64,000 nt of DNA from Oscillatoria princeps RMCB-10 (lineage in GTDB: Bacteria; Cyanobacteriota; Cyanobacteriia; Cyanobacteriales; Oscillatoriaceae): assembly GCA_019359235.1 (NCBI GenBank), contig JAHHHT010000005.1:1-64000 (forward strand), given 5' to 3'. Positions 55,763-64,000 of this stretch are shown one piece after another; position 1 is the first letter of the stretch; the number at the start of each line of letters is the position of its first letter. The notes beneath the pieces are model-generated. The model searched no databases. It was not told the DNA's origin and saw only the letters and a program-made list of their open reading frames with translations. Both the position numbers and the translations under genes were made by a program.

Positions 55763-56794
55763 TTAGCTCGGTTCCTCTGACACTTTAACGATCAGTTTGC
55801 CCTGATTGCTCCCGTCGAAAAGCTTTCGCAGCGCCTTGGGTGCGTTTTCCAAGCCCTCCACAATGTCTTCAGCATATTTAATTTTCCCCTCTCCGAGCCA
55901 CTGCCCAAGTTGACTTACAGCCGCCGGCCACCGGCTAAAATAATCGCTGACAATGAATCCCTGCACGCGAGCCCGCTTCATCAGAATCATGCCCAAATTA
56001 TACGGCCCTGGCACTGGCTCTTTTGCATTGTAAGCTGAAATAAAACCGCACAGGGGAATCCGGGCGTACAGATTAAGATTGGCCAGCACGGCATCAAGGA
56101 TAGCGCCGCCAACATTCTCGAAATACACGTCAATGCCATTCGGACAAGTTTCAGCGAGAGCTTGCGCAACGTCGGCTGTTTTATAGTTTATCGCCGCATC
56201 AAAGCCCAGTTCTTCGACTATCCACCGGCATTTTTCATCCGAGCCGGCTATCCCCACTGCACGGCAGCCTTTAATCTTGGCAATTTGCCCCGCAATCGAA
56301 CCAACCGCACCGGCAGCCGCCGACACGACAACAGTTTCCCCTTGCTTGGGCTGTCCGATGTCCAGAAGCCCAAAATACGCCGTGCAACCCGTCAGTCCCA
56401 GCACTCCCAGATAGGCGCTGAGCGGTGCGGACAGGGGCTGCGGCAGTCGCGTGATGGACACGCCGGTGTTCCCTTCGGCGAGCGCGTAATCTTGCCAGCC
56501 AAGCAAACCCGAAACCAGATCCCCCTGTTTAAAGTTTGGATTTTTGGACTCTTCCACCACACCTAAATTGATGCCGCGCATGACATCCCCAACTTCAACG
56601 GGAGGCATATACTGCGGCATATCGCTCATCCAAATGCGATTGGTAGGGTCGAGCGACAGATAGATAGTGCGTACCAGCACCTCCCCATCTTTAGGGGTTG
56701 GAACCGGCACCTCCCGGTACTCCAAATCGCTGTCCTTTATCTCCCCTACAGGACGCGAAGCTAAACGAAACTGCCGGTTTATCGTTCTTGTCAT
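55763..56794 (-). CDS. MDR-family NADP-dependent oxidoreductase
   Basis: A 343-aa zinc-free medium-chain reductase of the leukotriene B4 dehydrogenase/CurA type. Landmarks are RQFRLASRPVGEIKDSDLEY at the N-terminus, LSLDPTNRIWMSD, the cofactor motif VVVSAAAGAVGSIAGQIAKI, AVGIAGSDEKC and YFENVGGAILDAVL. It probably reduces conjugated double bonds of enones with NADPH. It stands alone, with a gap of about 200 bp to the next gene upstream. Confidence 0.92.
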   Translation of the reverse strand: MTRTINRQFRLASRPVGEIKDSDLEYREVPVPTPKDGEVLVRTIYLSLDPTNRIWMSDMPQYMPPVEVGDVMRGINLGVVEESKNPNFKQGDLVSGLLGWQDYALAEGNTGVSITRLPQPLSAPLSAYLGVLGLTGCTAYFGLLDIGQPKQGETVVVSAAAGAVGSIAGQIAKIKGCRAVGIAGSDEKCRWIVEELGFDAAINYKTADVAQALAETCPNGIDVYFENVGGAILDAVLANLNLYARIPLCGFISAYNAKEPVPGPYNLGMILMKRARVQGFIVSDYFSRWPAAVSQLGQWLGEGKIKYAEDIVEGLENAPKALRKLFDGSNQGKLIVKVSEEPS

Positions 56795-57000
56795 GGGTTT
56801 CTCCTTTGCGCGTAATTTTCTCCAGGAGAGCGACTTCGCTCATTCCAAGTGCCTGTCTCGAAGGCTGGCCCGGAGGTGGGCTCTCTCAATGCCGGCTGCA
56901 ACAGCCTTCACATTCAGCAATTTTAGCACAAGCCAGACAATTATTTGACGAGAATTTATTTCAGGAAATAGCTACATCCAGGAAAACAGCAGGGGACTTC

Positions 57001-57603
57001 TCAATCCGTATCCGTGGCGCATAAAACCCATATTTGGCTGTTGCGTTTGTCAACCCCAAACCATGTAACATCCCAAGCAACGTTACCAAACCAAGGCGAC
57101 CAAGCCTCACGAGAAATATACATCTGGATTTCGTCGTAACGCTGCCCAAAAAGAGCCTCACAAAATCGCACTCCAATAGCCTTCGCCTCGCTCGCAGTAC
57201 CTTGGAAGCTCATATAAGCTCCGCCCCGCACCAGAACCTTTGCCAATTCACCGTCAAAGGTAAAGGCGCTAGTATCTTCTTTAAAATTGAGCGGGGAAGC
57301 GAGCGGATTTTGAATTGACAGTGAAGGCAAAGCGCTGACCGCTGCCGGTGCGGTTAGGAAGCACTCAAAAAAGCTAATTTCATGCAGCCTGTTACGAGAG
57401 CAGAACCAGTGTAAAACAGGGTGTTCTGACAGCTGAAAACGTGCGAACTCCGCACCGCCATTAACGTAAATTGCTCGCAACCGCTCCAAAAGTTCGTCAA
57501 GGGCTGGATGTTGGAATGGGACAGGTGTTACCTGCAATTCGCTCCACATCTGCTGCACATCCTCCTCGGAAGGACGCTTTTGTTCTAAATCTAGCGCAAG
57601 CAT
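57001..57603 (-). CDS. Hypothetical cyanobacterial protein, 200 aa
   Basis: A soluble protein of unknown family. It has an acidic helical N-terminus (LEQKRPSEEDVQQMWSELQV), an aromatic centre (FSRNRLHEISFFECFLTAPA in the form CSRNRLHEISFFECFL) and a mixed beta C-terminus (GVRFCEALFGQRYDEIQMYI; NVAWDVTWFGVDKRNSQIWV). AGGAGG lies 11 bases upstream of the ATG. It has no signal or membrane helix. The composition is normal for the window, and I cannot propose a role. Confidence 0.6.
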   Translation of the reverse strand: MLALDLEQKRPSEEDVQQMWSELQVTPVPFQHPALDELLERLRAIYVNGGAEFARFQLSEHPVLHWFCSRNRLHEISFFECFLTAPAAVSALPSLSIQNPLASPLNFKEDTSAFTFDGELAKVLVRGGAYMSFQGTASEAKAIGVRFCEALFGQRYDEIQMYISREAWSPWFGNVAWDVTWFGVDKRNSQIWVLCATDTD

Positions 57604-57982
57604 CAACAGTCATTCCTCCTAAAGTTATTCCTCTGCAATCGCCGGCCCGCACAGCACCAGGCGTTGAAATAAGACGCTCTGGCTCTCACTCCTGTAGTCT
57701 ACCCCAGACGGGTTGCGCGGCGCAAGTGCAATGTTTTTTGGGCGCAGGGCATGGGGCGCAGGGCATGGGTAATGCCTTATCCGGCAAGCATTTGAGACAT
57801 TTTTAAATAAATATTATTTAGCTAAATAACTCTTTTCTCTTTCCTTGGCGCTCTACCCTGCGGGAAGCCGCTGGCGCGTCTATGGCGTATTGGCGGTTTA
57901 TTTATTTTTAAATCTCAATTTAAGCGAGAAAAACCCGGCTTTTCAAAAAACCGGGTTTCTGCTACTGGAGTTTCCTATCGCC
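57604..57982. other. Intergenic stretch with repeats
   Basis: About 380 bp. It contains a GGCGCAGGGCATGG direct duplication (57741-57768), a degenerate CTTGGCGCTCTACCC...GGCGTATTGGCGGTTTATTT element of the CCAAGACGCCAAG family (about 57843-57905) and an AGAAAAACCCGGCTTTTC / AAACCGGGTTTCT doublet (57927-57960). No gene is seen. Confidence 0.5.
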
Positions 57983-60900
57983 TCACTCTTTCACCACCAA
58001 AGTAGTGGAAGCAGAGCGCCCAAACTCCTCAGGAGCGTACTGTAAATGCACGTCCGCACCTGGCCACAGGAATGTTCCAGGCGTAACCGAACGCACGAGA
58101 TAGTGCAGAGTATAAACTCCCGGTTCCAAACGGTCGGCATACGCTACCACGCGATCGCGATAAATCGTTTGATAGCCAATTTGCCAGCTATTTGCCTGCG
58201 CCCGCACTGCCGGTGTGGAGGTTTGGAAACTCCCATCCACCGCCTCAAAACCTGCCGGCAGCGGGTCAGCAATCACCACCCGATCCACAGGACGGTCGGT
58301 GACAATTTCCAAACCAATATCAAACACCTGTCCGCTGCCCACAGTCAGGGGCTGTTCGGGAGCGCGAAGCTCTTGCCGGCCCAGGACTTTTTCCTCATTC
58401 GCAGGGCGAATTTCTCGCGACACCCGCAACCCATTAAACCGGCCCGGCTGATTTCCCTGCAAGCGATAGCGATACGCCACCAGATAGTGCAGCGTGCCCT
58501 TACCGGATTTCTGGAGGATTAAGTCACTGCTGCCGCGAGGCAACTGCGTCATCCCCACATTCAGAGACAGGCTGGGGTTTTCGTACCCCTTAAACTGAGC
58601 TGACTCTAACTGCTTGCCGGCAAGTTTCACCGCAGCAGTAAAGTTCGGCGGCGCTGACTCCGTTTTGCTGTATTCCACCAGAGCGTTGAGCGCTTCGGCG
58701 TTATCGTAAGTGCTGCCCCAAGTGCCCTTCCGCCGCAGATTTAGCAGTCCTTGCAACAGCCGGTCGGTGACTTCCGGTTTGCTCTTTTGCGCGAGCGCCA
58801 GACGCAGCACTTGAGCTTGAGCCGTCGTGCGCGAGCTTATCCACCGCCAGCCTTGCGGCAGACTCACCGCAGCAGAGCGCCCCGTCTCATTTACAGTCTC
58901 CTGCAGCTGCTTGAACAGCGTTTTCGACTCATCCTGCCACTCTGGGAACTGAGATAAGTAACGCGCCAATTTAATCTGAGTTACCGCATCGAATTGCTCC
59001 CGCTGCGCGTAAATGTCTGCCAGGAAATCATTGCGCTTCTCTCCGAGTTCTGCCAGCGCCATCAGCGCCCCCAGCCGCACCTGAGTCTTGCACAGTTGGT
59101 CGCAAAACTCATATTTTCCGGGGTCAGCCAGAATGTTCTTCAAGTAAGCCGTCACGCGAGAAACCATCCCAGAATCAACTGCAAAACCGGCAGCCTTAGC
59201 TTTGGCAAGACTTTCCGCCGCGTAGGGAGTGACAAACGGGTCAGATTTCTCTTGCCCTGGCCATGCGGCAAAACCGCCGTCCGGCAGCTGGAGTTTTTGC
59301 AGCCAATTGAAAGACTGGTCAGCCTGTCCGGTGGTGTTAAAATCTGCAAATGTCTGCTTGTACTGTTTGCCCAGAATTTGCAGGTTGGCTGCGATTGCCA
59401 GCTGGCTCGCTGCCGGTTCTAGGAAAGGCAAGTCATCCTCTTCAAACACCTGCCGTGCCGGTGCCGCAATCTCCGGAATTAACGTGCTCGCGAGAGAAAC
59501 CTCCAACCCGCCGGTGTCTGGCACCACATTTTTGCTCACATTCAGGGGAATCTTCACCTGACTGTCAGTTGTGCCGGTTTCGACGACTTGTTCCGCAACA
59601 TCTAGCGGCTTCACCGGCAGAGTCACTTCAAAAGCGTCAGCTGTTCCATTCAGTTGGGTGACAAACCGCACCTTACCCTCACCCTTGCTAGCAGCCACCA
59701 TTGGAAAGCGATAAGCGCGAGTGCCTGCTTCCGCCTGCGTTTGCAAATTCTGGCGGTTCTGGTTCTTTTCAAACTTCACCGCACCGCTAACCTCGCCATT
59801 AATCGCCAGATTTCCTTTTTGCCCGGTAGTGTTCGTTACAGACAAACCTGCTTCCAGACGATCGCCAAGACGAGCGAACTGCGGCAGCACCGGATTAGAC
59901 ATCAAAGGTTTAGTGGCGATCAATGTCGCATCCCCATTTCCAAACCGCATATCCCCACTCGCCGCAACCGCCATCACCCGCCAAGTCGTCAAATCGTCAG
60001 GCAGCTTAAAGCGAACACTAGCCCGCCCCTTAGCATCGGCAATCACACCTCCCTTATAGTAAGCCAAAGCTTGAAAATCCTTGCGGATGCGAGTGTTGGC
60101 AGCGCCGGATGAAAGCCCGCCGTCATAACCCCAACCTTTTTGCACCGGCGAGGCGAGGGGTTGCAGCACCACATCAGCGCGGTTATCGCCGAAACGAGTA
60201 GAAATCGACTGCTCGGCATAAACCGTTTTTACCAAATCCGGCGGGCGATAGCCACTCAGTTGCAGCACCGCCTCATTCACCACCATAACGGTGAACTGTC
60301 CCTTGATTGGATTCCCGCGTTCGTCCTTCAATTCTAGCTGCACCGTCTCCTCAGCACCCGGCTGCAATTCTGTTTGCCCGGGCGTGACTTTGACGTTTAA
60401 ATACTTCTCGTCCAAACTGGTTTTGAAAGGAGCAAAGCCAATCCGCACCAGGTTTTCCAGACTTCCCGGCTCCACCTTAGCCAAAGGAGCGCCCTGTCGC
60501 ACCAATACAGCCTCCACAGCTGCGTTCGGCAGCATTTCTGGGGTGACTTGGAACTGAATCTGAGGCGCACCTCCCTTAACTTTGGCAATCGTCCGGTAGA
60601 GAGGTTTGTCGCGCACAACTGCAAAGTACAGCTCCGCTTCTGGGTAGGGCGATTGAATCAGCGCGGTGGCAGTTTCGCCCGGTTTGTAGGTGTCTTTGTC
60701 TAGCTTGATTTCCAGGCGCTCGCTGTCGCCCCGACGCCCCCAAAAAACCGCACTTTCGCCCGTCGCCCAGATTTGCAAATCAGTGGCGCTTATCTCATCT
60801 TTAGCACCGGCAAAGTTTGCCCGGATGCGGTAGGAACCGGCTTCCGACGGATTGAGCGAGACAGTTTGCGGACTCTTGCCCGATTTCACTTCAGCTTGCG

Positions 60901-63718
60901 CCACGGTCTTGTATTCGACCTGATTTCGAGGATTTCGGCTCCCTTCCACCACCTGCGTGACGCGGCTGTAATCCATCTTTTGCAGTTCCACGCGCACCCG
61001 CTCACCTTCTATCACCTTTCCTGCCGGATCGGTGACAATTACTTGGATGGGAAAAGGTTTGCCGGCATCGGCGACAAAATTGCTTTGCAACCCAATCAGG
61101 CGATCGCTAGGCAGTGCCGTAAACGTCTGGGAATTAGCCACCGACAGATTAGACACATCTGAGACTTCCGCATCCACCCGATACACCATCGGGTAGGGCA
61201 AATCCTTGCCGGCGGTCAGGGTTAGACTGTCCTGACCGCTGGCGTCCAGCACCTGATTCTGCTGCAGGACATCGCTGGAAACGGAAGGTTCTTCATCTGG
61301 CCAAAACCACTGCCGGCCAAAGGAGAATTTCTCCCACCCCTTCGGGGTGAATTGAGTCTTGTTGCGGGTGACGTAGTATTTAACTTTTCCTCCTTCCACC
61401 GGCGCTCCAAACAGGTAAGTGCTTTTGGCTTTAGCCTCAACTTTATCATCGCGCAGGGCGAATTCTTTGTCAAGGCTTAACTCAACCTTGAAATTGGGCG
61501 GCTTGAACTCAGCAACGCGGAATTGCCCTGTAATTTCGGCTCCGCTATCTCCCTTTGCCCGGACAGAATAGTAGCCGAGCGGCTGGTTGGGTTTCACCGG
61601 CACTTCTAGGGAAAAGGTGCCAAAGTCGTTCGTCGTCTGAGCGCCCAAATTAGTTTTGCTGCCATCTGGGCTTTCCAGAGTGACTGTGTAGCGGACATTT
61701 TTGTCCTGCTTGAGGGTGGCATTTTGCAGGTAGTAAGCAGCGCCGGTGAGCCAGGCTGTTTCTCCTGGCTGGTAAAGCTGCCGGTCGGAGAAAATTGTGC
61801 CCCGCGATTGTGGTTTGCCACCATCCCAGCCGGCATAGATGCCGTAGCCATAAGCGCCGCTGTACTCCTGAGTGCGGGCGAATGCCCAATCTTTGTTCTC
61901 ACGGGCAATGACTAGCAATTCAGGGGGTTTTTCTGCACTCTGATTGTTCAGACACTGCTGCAAATCCTGGCGGCTGAGCAGCAGGGTGCCGGTTTTGTCG
62001 GTTTTGCCGGTGGCGCAAGGGGCGGGTTTGGGTTGAGATTTCGCCTCCAGTTGCGATTGATAAATCTCCACCGGCGCACCGGCTGCAGCCGAACCGTCGG
62101 AGAGGTGGTGCACTCGAACCAGCCCCGACTCTGGAAACCACTGGGCGAACACTCCCAAATTAGTTAACTGCACCATCCCGTAAAATGCCGGTTCGCGCCA
62201 CTTCTCCAGCCCATTCTCCTGGTAGCGATTGGTTCGCGCCCGCACGCCATAAGCGAGCAGCCCAGTGGGGGAATTCAGCTTTTCCCGCAAGGGGACTGCA
62301 ATTTCCGCAGACTGATTTTTCTTGCCCGATACCCGGACAGATTGCCAGTCAGCGGGATTGGGCAGTAAATTATACCCCCCTTCTCTGGGATAGGCGGAGC
62401 TGGTATAGACTAAATCTGCGGGCTGCACAACCTTGAAGCCGGCTTTATACTGGGAGTCCGGCAGATTGACCGCCGAAATATTCAGCTGCAAGTCGTCTTT
62501 GCCGGCGGGGAAAATATTCAAGCTTTCGGGTGCCCAGATGTCCGCCGCAACATCGCCGGTTTCGTACTTCACCGTGACCGGCTTGCCCAAGGTTTGCCCG
62601 AACTTGTCTTTCAGGTTGGCACCGATGGTAATGGTGTAAGTGGTTGCCGGTTCCAACGCCCAAGGGTTGAGACTGACAGCGCTTTGGTTTTCAACAGCTT
62701 GGACAAGTCGGGGCTCCTTTTTTGGCGCAGGGGTAACCGCAATATTCTGAAGTGCGGAATCCGCTACCAGCCCGTTATTAAATTGCAGCAGGGCGCTGCC
62801 TTTAACAAACCGTCCGTAGACTCCCCCCGCATCGGGCTGTCCGGCATACTTGATCTCCTTGAAGGCCAGCGGCGCATAAGTTTCCACCTCGCTGGCAAAA
62901 GTATTTTCAGTTGGCAGATTGCCACGGGCGGGACGCAAACCGGGGGAAAATTCCAAGCGGTAACGAGTCCCTTTTTCTAGACTCTGCCGGGGAACTATGG
63001 TATAATTCCAGGGGCGAGCGGAAGGGTCAAATTTTGACTCCGGGTCAGACGCGGTTTCCCCGCCTTTACGGTTCTGTTCCTCTGCTTTTTCCGGGGCGAC
63101 ATCCAGCCCCACTGCCGAAGTCCCGCCCGCCGGCACTAGCTTCAAATGCTCCGCCACCGAAGCCAGATCCAGCTCGACATTGGAGGTGAATTTCAGTGTT
63201 GGCTTTAGGTCGATGGGTTCTGGGTCAGCATAGGGACTTTTCTTAGTGGACGGCAAATTGGTCAGCTTGATGGGTTCAGTGTTGAATGTCCACGCCAAAT
63301 CCTGGGCGAGCCGGTGTTTTTTCAGGTCTTCTAAACCGGCTTTCAGGGTGATTTGGATTCGGGTGGCTTTAGGCAGCGCTCTTTCCGGTTGAAAGCCCAC
63401 CATGCGCGGGGTCAAAAATCGAAATTGACCGGGAAGTGCCGGTTGAATCTCAAACTGCTTTAATTTGGCCTGCTGCTCCGGACTGTCCAGACTCTCCACC
63501 GGAATTAGAGCGTCTTTAAAGCGAATCCGGATCTGGGCAAGAGGTTCCGCAGAGCCGGTGGGACTGATTTGCTCAATCCAGTCTGGCATTTGCGGCGTAG
63601 CGAGAGGCGCAACCGGCGGCAATTGTTCCACTTTGTTAAGCGAACCGCAGCCGGCTATCCCCCATACGAGTGTCAGGATGAGCAGGAACCTCATCCAACT
63701 TTTGACGATTAGACCCAT
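57983..63718 (-). CDS. Alpha-2-macroglobulin-like envelope lipoprotein
   Basis: A 1911-aa protein with signal MRFLLILTLVWG and lipobox IAGC (Cys24), so it is a lipoprotein of the periplasm or outer membrane. It has the long series of beta-sandwich MG domains of bacterial alpha-2-macroglobulins, including RGTIFSDRQLYQPGETAWLT (a bait-region-neighbour MG motif) and LEIKLDKDTYKPGETATALI. The A2M domain has RVRFKLPDDLTTWRVMAVAA in the form ASVRFKLPDDLTTWRVM, and an alpha/alpha toroid near 1440-1750. The thioester site, usually CxEQ, reads EDDLPFLEPAASQLA, so the reactive cysteine is missing. Family members trap proteases to protect the envelope. An upstream ATG (63769) adds 17 atypical residues. 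Confidence 0.9.
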   Translation of the reverse strand: MGLIVKSWMRFLLILTLVWGIAGCGSLNKVEQLPPVAPLATPQMPDWIEQISPTGSAEPLAQIRIRFKDALIPVESLDSPEQQAKLKQFEIQPALPGQFRFLTPRMVGFQPERALPKATRIQITLKAGLEDLKKHRLAQDLAWTFNTEPIKLTNLPSTKKSPYADPEPIDLKPTLKFTSNVELDLASVAEHLKLVPAGGTSAVGLDVAPEKAEEQNRKGGETASDPESKFDPSARPWNYTIVPRQSLEKGTRYRLEFSPGLRPARGNLPTENTFASEVETYAPLAFKEIKYAGQPDAGGVYGRFVKGSALLQFNNGLVADSALQNIAVTPAPKKEPRLVQAVENQSAVSLNPWALEPATTYTITIGANLKDKFGQTLGKPVTVKYETGDVAADIWAPESLNIFPAGKDDLQLNISAVNLPDSQYKAGFKVVQPADLVYTSSAYPREGGYNLLPNPADWQSVRVSGKKNQSAEIAVPLREKLNSPTGLLAYGVRARTNRYQENGLEKWREPAFYGMVQLTNLGVFAQWFPESGLVRVHHLSDGSAAAGAPVEIYQSQLEAKSQPKPAPCATGKTDKTGTLLLSRQDLQQCLNNQSAEKPPELLVIARENKDWAFARTQEYSGAYGYGIYAGWDGGKPQSRGTIFSDRQLYQPGETAWLTGAAYYLQNATLKQDKNVRYTVTLESPDGSKTNLGAQTTNDFGTFSLEVPVKPNQPLGYYSVRAKGDSGAEITGQFRVAEFKPPNFKVELSLDKEFALRDDKVEAKAKSTYLFGAPVEGGKVKYYVTRNKTQFTPKGWEKFSFGRQWFWPDEEPSVSSDVLQQNQVLDASGQDSLTLTAGKDLPYPMVYRVDAEVSDVSNLSVANSQTFTALPSDRLIGLQSNFVADAGKPFPIQVIVTDPAGKVIEGERVRVELQKMDYSRVTQVVEGSRNPRNQVEYKTVAQAEVKSGKSPQTVSLNPSEAGSYRIRANFAGAKDEISATDLQIWATGESAVFWGRRGDSERLEIKLDKDTYKPGETATALIQSPYPEAELYFAVVRDKPLYRTIAKVKGGAPQIQFQVTPEMLPNAAVEAVLVRQGAPLAKVEPGSLENLVRIGFAPFKTSLDEKYLNVKVTPGQTELQPGAEETVQLELKDERGNPIKGQFTVMVVNEAVLQLSGYRPPDLVKTVYAEQSISTRFGDNRADVVLQPLASPVQKGWGYDGGLSSGAANTRIRKDFQALAYYKGGVIADAKGRASVRFKLPDDLTTWRVMAVAASGDMRFGNGDATLIATKPLMSNPVLPQFARLGDRLEAGLSVTNTTGQKGNLAINGEVSGAVKFEKNQNRQNLQTQAEAGTRAYRFPMVAASKGEGKVRFVTQLNGTADAFEVTLPVKPLDVAEQVVETGTTDSQVKIPLNVSKNVVPDTGGLEVSLASTLIPEIAAPARQVFEEDDLPFLEPAASQLAIAANLQILGKQYKQTFADFNTTGQADQSFNWLQKLQLPDGGFAAWPGQEKSDPFVTPYAAESLAKAKAAGFAVDSGMVSRVTAYLKNILADPGKYEFCDQLCKTQVRLGALMALAELGEKRNDFLADIYAQREQFDAVTQIKLARYLSQFPEWQDESKTLFKQLQETVNETGRSAAVSLPQGWRWISSRTTAQAQVLRLALAQKSKPEVTDRLLQGLLNLRRKGTWGSTYDNAEALNALVEYSKTESAPPNFTAAVKLAGKQLESAQFKGYENPSLSLNVGMTQLPRGSSDLILQKSGKGTLHYLVAYRYRLQGNQPGRFNGLRVSREIRPANEEKVLGRQELRAPEQPLTVGSGQVFDIGLEIVTDRPVDRVVIADPLPAGFEAVDGSFQTSTPAVRAQANSWQIGYQTIYRDRVVAYADRLEPGVYTLHYLVRSVTPGTFLWPGADVHLQYAPEEFGRSASTTLVVKE

Positions 63719-63978
63719 GTCTTTCCTCACAGCTAATTTACCGGGGCGGTTGCTTGCGTCCCGCCCCACACGCAGCCCGATCGGAGTGACACAACTCCTC
63801 TACTATGTCTCCCGCCATCTGAGACGGGCATATCTTTATTAAAGCGCAGATTTTTCAGGCTGCAAGTGGTTTTAATTTTTCTTAATGTTTGAGAGGGACT
63901 CCCCCCCACAGTCCCCCCATATTTTGCCAGTACAATAATAAGGAAACCCCGCGCTAGAGCCGGCAAGTCCAAGAGTCT

Positions 63979-64000
63979 ATGACCAATCAACCCCCTGCAG
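63979..64000 (+). CDS. Possible gene start at the window edge
   Basis: An ATG followed by TNQPPA remains open to the last base, divergent from the macroglobulin gene and 260 bp from its start. No clear Shine-Dalgarno is seen. In many bacteria alpha-2-macroglobulin genes neighbour penicillin-binding protein 1C, but too little is visible to say what this is. Confidence 0.25.

Overview
The window looks like the chromosome of a filamentous or Oscillatoriales-like cyanobacterium. The evidence is a type I-D CRISPR-Cas locus with a divergent WYL regulator, a DASH cryptochrome, a KirBac-type channel, a TPR-CHAT protein, an RTX protein, small conserved cyanobacterial proteins, several HIP1 octamers (GCGATCGC) and many dispersed palindromes typical of cyanobacterial intergenic DNA. 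The hexamer GCCGGC and the string CACCGGCA are strikingly frequent. No rRNA, tRNA or insertion sequence was recognised, and the genus cannot be fixed from what is visible.

Layout. 1-5.5 kb: an AT-rich glycosyltransferase between two copies of a ~165-bp direct repeat, a zinc alcohol dehydrogenase, a transketolase broken by a one-base frameshift, and an alpha/beta hydrolase. 5.5-10.7 kb: a decayed zone with remnants of a GH31 glucosidase, another hydrolase, a DUF1206 protein and a DUF2795-like protein, among intact genes for a proline-rich lipoprotein, a DUF202 protein and a MarC protein. 10.7-14.3 kb: a KirBac channel, a candidate 36-aa gene and an RTX calcium-binding protein. 14.4-19.9 kb: a three-gene cassette of TPR-CHAT protease, a 120-aa helical protein and a two-TM coiled-coil protein. 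This resembles a CHAT-effector conflict or cell-death module. 20.2-24.7 kb: a baeRF-family protein, a DegT-fold enzyme and small proteins.

25.0-35.3 kb is a nucleobase catabolism island. Urc1 (GTP cyclohydrolase II-like), Urc4 (DUF1688), uracil phosphoribosyltransferase and an SDR run on the plus strand. They converge on a four-gene BmpA-type nucleoside ABC transporter, and a ureidoglycolate-lyase-family gene lies beyond it. Together they suggest uptake of nucleosides and use of uracil as a nitrogen source by the URC route.

36-46.8 kb: an orphan NarL-type regulator, then the type I-D locus (WYL regulator, cas3, cas10d with an internal cas11d start, csc2, csc1, cas6, leader, array). No cas1, cas2 or cas4 is in the window. 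cas3 carries a frameshift and csc2 an in-frame stop. The array has degenerate ends and a 9-nt spacer, and is followed by a 21-bp minisatellite. The locus therefore appears to be decaying unless these are assembly errors.

47-64 kb: a large PAS/GAF histidine kinase, a hydrolase-fold protein without a catalytic triad, a methyltransferase, a DASH cryptochrome, a VOC protein, a DUF4258/YgiT toxin-antitoxin pair, a helical protein ending in an SSB-like acidic tip, an MDR oxidoreductase, an unknown protein, and a very large alpha-2-macroglobulin-like lipoprotein. A new gene may start at the last bases.

Several repeat families punctuate the intergenic spaces: AGAAACCnGGTTTCT doublets, CCAAGACGCCAAG strings, GTAGGGTGCGTT hairpins, GGGCGAAGCAT inverted repeats and pyrimidine-rich CCCTCTCCC palindromes. 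Some have apparently entered coding ends or even a coding core.
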